A DNA stretch of 64,000 bases from Paramacrobiotus metropolitanus. Taxonomy: Eukaryota > Tardigrada > Eutardigrada > Parachela > Macrobiotidae. This document shows positions 60,288-64,000 of this stretch, piece by piece. Positions within the stretch are counted from its first letter, which is position 1. Each line of letters begins with the position of its first letter. The stretch spans positions 310,001-374,000 of the forward strand of contig NW_026570261.1 in assembly GCF_019649055.1 (NCBI RefSeq). The letters run 5' to 3'. Made by a program: the position numbers and the translations under genes. The notes below the pieces were generated by a model. It was not told the origin of the DNA. It saw only the letters and a list, made by a program, of their open reading frames with translations, and did no database searches.

Positions 60288-62471
60288 ATGGACAATTTAA
60301 CAGTGCAGTCCAACAGAACCTGTGTCGAACAATATTATGTTGGCATCCTTCCTGCCACTTTGCGTGTATTGGGTAATGTAGCGTTTCCTGTTTTGTTGAT
60401 ACTCTGTACTATCGGCAATGGAGCTATTGTCTGTCTGTGGAGTCGAAAGCTGACGCAGTCATCCACAAACTTCTACCTGGTCATGATGTCCTTCCTCTGC
60501 ATCGTGTATATGTAAGAAAAAATATCCTGTATAATTATTGTGTGTGATGTGGTTACCCGCCTAGTAATAAATCAGTGAAAGCGTGCGTAATTAAATCAAC
60601 ATTATCTATATAATAGAACGGATAGAAATAGGTAAATAATCAAGTGAAACAAATAATCAATATTGTGACCTTTATAAAGGCATTAACCATGTTGGGCAAT
60701 TTGAAGAACCGGGTGAAAATCTTTCCTTAAAATATTTTAAGGCAAGCTTGCCTGGCTACAGCACGTGATGTTGAAATACTGTACTTCGAAAAATTAGTTA
60801 TATGGGCTCCCTGCACAATACTTTCAGATATATGGGCTCCCGGCTAATTGAAAATGCCCGCTCAACTGACACTACTAGAAATTAAAACAAAATATTCTTT
60901 TGATCATAACGACCAAATTTACCAACGAAAACAACCAAAAAATCAAAAACTGCCTCTTCGCGATCCATTTACCGAGTTATAAGTTAGGGTTTGTAAATAA
61001 TAAGTCTCAATTTTTCAGTACCTGACAAAAATCTGCCTTTGCACAGATAAATTAATTTCGTTCAAGAAAGCTAAATTTTTATCCACTAATGACTAATAAC
61101 ATCAACGGCTGCGAAACTGTTGTGTAACTACGTAACTGCGCACAAGACCGGTTGCCGATAGCGCCCGGGAGCCCATATATCTGAAAGTATTGTGCAGGAG
61201 CCCATATAACTAATTTTTCGAAGTACACATACTCAGTAGATACAGTAACATAATCAGCGCTAGCATCGGTAATACAGAACTGTATTCAAAGAAGCTGACC
61301 GCTTTGGTGCGAGCGAATCGATGGGTTCTTAGAAAAATCTTGTGCATTACTCATTGAGAAAAGAAAGTTTAATTATTAATCATGGCACGATTTATAGGTG
61401 GCTTCAGCTTCCTGAGCGGATCGCGGATTACCAAAGTGCACAGGACACCCATCATGCCAACAGTTCGCTGGCATTGTTTTTATTGAATTCTTATGGCGCG
61501 ATGACATGTATCAAAAACACCATTATACACACCATTGACTGGTAAGACTATTACTTAACGTTGATTGGTTAAAAATTACAGGGTTAGTAAAAATCATGTT
61601 CCTTCCTGATTTAAACAGAAAATACCGGCCAATTAGCGCAGCAAAAAGGGTAAATAATAAACTCCATACAACTAGTAATACTACACTGGAAATACGTCAA
61701 CTACTCTGCACACGGTCATCAATAGCTGCACAAATTAAATTACAATTCTGACTATTTATTCTTACAGGATTCTCATCATCTATTCCGTTGAGCGCATGGT
61801 GGCGATAATCCGACCAGTGTGGCTACGCCAGCGAATGAAACCGCAGTACGCCGTGATGGCGGTTCTGGTGGCTTTTATATTAGCCTTTGCACTGAACCTG
61901 GAAGGTGCCGTTGAATACTATTATTGGTTAAGACACCATGCAAGCACAAGTGGACAGAAGGCGGAGGTGCCACCTGCTTTACAGTTGTGGACCCGTGTCA
62001 CTTTAGTTGGACAGGTGAGTTAAAATTCTCGTACATACTTACCTAAATGTACGCCATGGCACAAGTATTTTCGGTTTGTAGTTGATATTCTTTTTTGGGG
62101 TGTACATGGTGTTAACAGTCACGAATGTGATTCTGCTGGCGCTGCTGCTTTATAACAACCGCAAAACCTCACTTGCCCTAGAAAATACTGCTCCCGAGAA
62201 CAACAAAGATGCAACAAGGAGACTGCTCGCTAACTGTATTGCGTATTGTGTGTTGCATTTACCCACAATTGCCCAGAATATTCTCATCCTTATTGCCAAG
62301 CCGCCTTATTGCCTGTACAGATTCGGCACCAATGAGCTACTTATTTGGTATTCCATTTCTCTGTACTTTTGCTACTGCGATTACAGCTTAAAATTTGTTT
62401 TATACTTCGTATTTTCACGGCGATTTCGTAACGTCTTAGATACTCTGAAAAAAAATTTGCGGCGGCGGTAA
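60288..62471 (+). CDS. Rhodopsin-like GPCR, four exons, complete
   Basis: Exons 60288-60511, 61398-61541, 61768-62014 and 62082-62471 join in phase, giving 334 residues. Donors are GTAAGA, GTAAGA and GTGAGT; acceptors ATAG, ACAG and GTAG. The extracellular N-terminus has two sequons (NLT, NRT). TM1 carries the GN motif (LILCTIGNGAIVCLWSRKL). TM3 ends with SVERMVAIIRPVW (ERM for DRY). TM7 with the start of helix 8 reads YCDYSLKFVLYFVFSRRFR, where DYSLKF stands for NPxxY, and the C-terminus is basic (KKNLRRR). TM1 and the SRRFR end recall divergent peptide receptors (FMRFamide-like group), but the ligand cannot be stated. An in-frame ATG 12 bases earlier is an alternative start. Confidence 0.88.
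60512..61397 (+). other. Intron 1 of the four-exon GPCR
   Basis: An 886-bp intron, half of it made up by the MITE at 60784-61223. Confidence 0.8.
60784..61223. mobile_element. 440-bp MITE with TA target duplication in a GPCR intron
   Basis: The left end CTTCGAAAAATTAGTTATAT followed by GGGCTCC is repeated in reverse complement at the right end, and the arms match for about 60 bp, including CACAATACTTTCAGATATAT and GGGCTCCCGG. TA dinucleotides (60782-60783 and 61224-61225) border it. No transposase frame is present. The ends differ in one base only, so the copy is young. Confidence 0.85.
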
Positions 62472-62976
62472 GACGGTTTCGATACATAAAACATTTTTCA
62501 TGGACATTTCTTTCTATGCGTCCAGCGACTCCACATTAATGAGATCTGGGGCCGAAGTACACGAGTATATTGTCAAAATAAATGAGTTAGGTACGTAATT
62601 GTGCAGCACTTGAATTATTTGTCAATGTTTGGTCTGTCTTGAACAAAATGGTCATTTTATTGTCTATTCCTCTTACCGTTTACACTTTGCTATTACTCTT
62701 ATTACACAGTACATACTCGTACAACTAAATAGTAAGTGACTGGTTGTCAATTTCGTATTCGGTCGGCACTTTGTACGTCTCACGGTAGCACTCACCATTG
62801 ACGAAATAATTATAGATACTGTACTGGTACTGTAGCGATACGTAAATGGACGGTTTTATTCGTACTTTCTGTTATTTCTTCTACTGTACTTTCTCGACGT
62901 TTCTCTTTTGTGTTCGGATTTACTTTTGGTTGTTCTACACGGATGCGCCGTGTCTATATAAGGGATGGTCTCATAT
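62472..62976. other. Downstream region of the four-exon GPCR
   Basis: No gene is seen. The 62-codon open frame at 62846-63034 runs into the palindrome described next. Confidence 0.5.
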
Positions 62977-63270
62977 CTATACGAGGAGGATTATAGTTGA
63001 GTCGTTAGCGAATAGCTGCTGCGAGTTAAATTGAACAACATTTCCGTAAGCTAATGACGTAACAGTCAACCGTGGATGATTGCATTTCCAACAACCGAGC
63101 AAAAGTCAGCCGTGGGGGGTAGCATTGCTTACTTACCAACCGCAGCTGTTGGCTTGTGCAACCATCCACGGTTGGCAATTACGTCAAAAACTTACGAACA
63201 CAGTGTTCAGTTTAACTCGCAGCAGCTATGCGCTACCGACTCAACTATAATCCTCCTCGTAGCGTATCTC
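62977..63270. mobile_element. Near-complete palindrome, probable MITE
   Basis: The left arm (TACGAGGAGGATTATAGTTG then AGTCG.TAGCG.ATAGCTGCTGCGAGTTAAA) returns in reverse complement on the right. Further inside, TCAACCGTGGATGATTGCA pairs with TGCAACCATCCACGGTTGGC. The arms therefore cover most of the 294 bp, leaving only a short centre near 63120. It has no coding capacity and could fold into one long hairpin. The outer border may lie somewhat further out, since weaker similarity continues past both ends. Confidence 0.75.
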
Positions 63271-64000
63271 GCTACGGTACAGCACCGTATGCAGTACAGA
63301 AATGGAACACTTTTTGGTGCGTGCCACCAAGATACGGTACAGGCAACGTACATCGAAACTGGGTTCGCTATCGGTTTCCTGTATCGAAGCTGTAGGTTTG
63401 GCGCTGCAATGCTGTATTTCCATCCCATCGCTTTGGTCGTATCTGCACTGAACAACTTTTTTGGAATGAGTAGTTTAATTACTTACGATTTTCAGTTTTT
63501 GCTGATAAAGTCTCCACTGATTTAGTTAACCTTCGTTCGAGCTTCTACGAGTTAATCAAACTGAACTGCACAATGTACATCGGCAGTGTTAAAACGCTAA
63601 TAATAGTTTTCGGGCGGGGAGATACAATATCTGCATGTGTGTGGTTAATAATTACAGAATTCAAACAGACCCACACCCACCAACCGCAATAAGCCGTGTA
63701 AACAATCGTTTCAAAAATAAATGAAATTCTACAGATTAAAAAAACCCGTCTAAAATCAAGGTTAACAAGGAACCTACATTGCCAACAATTTGCAGAATTT
63801 AATCTGGATGCCTGAAAAAGCTTGATTATTGTTATCGTTATAAAATTCGTCGTTCAACATAGTTTTAACGTTTTGTAATTACTTATAGTAAAGTAATCGG
63901 CACTTCGGCATTGCGTTCGTAATATGGTCTTGGTGCAATTATTATAATACTTGTTCAAATTTACCGTGGCCTGCTAATTGCCTACGGGCTACGAGTACGT
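63271..64000. other. Terminal intergenic stretch
   Basis: No gene is recognised. The last bases contain a TACGAGTA word (63990). Confidence 0.45.

Overview
The window is nuclear DNA of a metazoan, almost certainly a eutardigrade. Genes are split by introns with GT..AG borders, some under 100 bp, and lie far apart in AT-rich DNA full of small transposable elements. The taxonomic clue is a gene at 19731-21403 (minus) whose exons match the secretory abundant heat-soluble (SAHS) family, known only from tardigrades. All exon models were built by hand from splice sites, reading phase and protein motifs; no search was run.

Layout: 1-6400 holds AT-rich low complexity, a LINE 3' tail and two foldback-type inverted-repeat elements. 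6402-7415 (+) is an intronless rhodopsin-like GPCR. 7416-13512 has no convincing gene but a small TA-flanked MITE and hairpins. 13513-16586 (-) is a three-exon neuropeptide-type GPCR. 19731-21403 (-) is the SAHS-like gene, with both ends unresolved. 23608-29861 (-) is a complete 11-exon TOM70 (626 aa). 32236-36082 (+) is a complete six-exon cytochrome P450 (508 aa) with a MITE in its last intron. 37302-41193 (-) is a complete seven-exon ecto-apyrase/NTPDase (539 aa). 42991-44774 (-) is a secreted leucine-rich-repeat gene with an apparent frameshift and a retroelement fragment in its intron. 46696-47766 (+) is a two-exon GPCR, and 52427-52614 a broken paralogue of it cut by a MITE. 54719-59472 is an LTR retrotransposon with two LTRs identical by eye, a broken Gag and no visible Pol. 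60288-62471 (+) is a four-exon GPCR with another MITE in intron 1. A near-perfect 300-bp palindrome lies at about 62977-63270.

The genes do not form an operon or a single pathway. The themes are: lineage-expanded chemosensory or peptide GPCRs (four genes and one relic); housekeeping and metabolic genes (TOM70, P450, apyrase); one tardigrade-specific stress-protein family member; and several families of non-autonomous inverted-repeat elements. The 8-mer TACGAGTA (or its complement) recurs at least 20 times, mostly outside exons. I found no rRNA, tRNA or CRISPR array.
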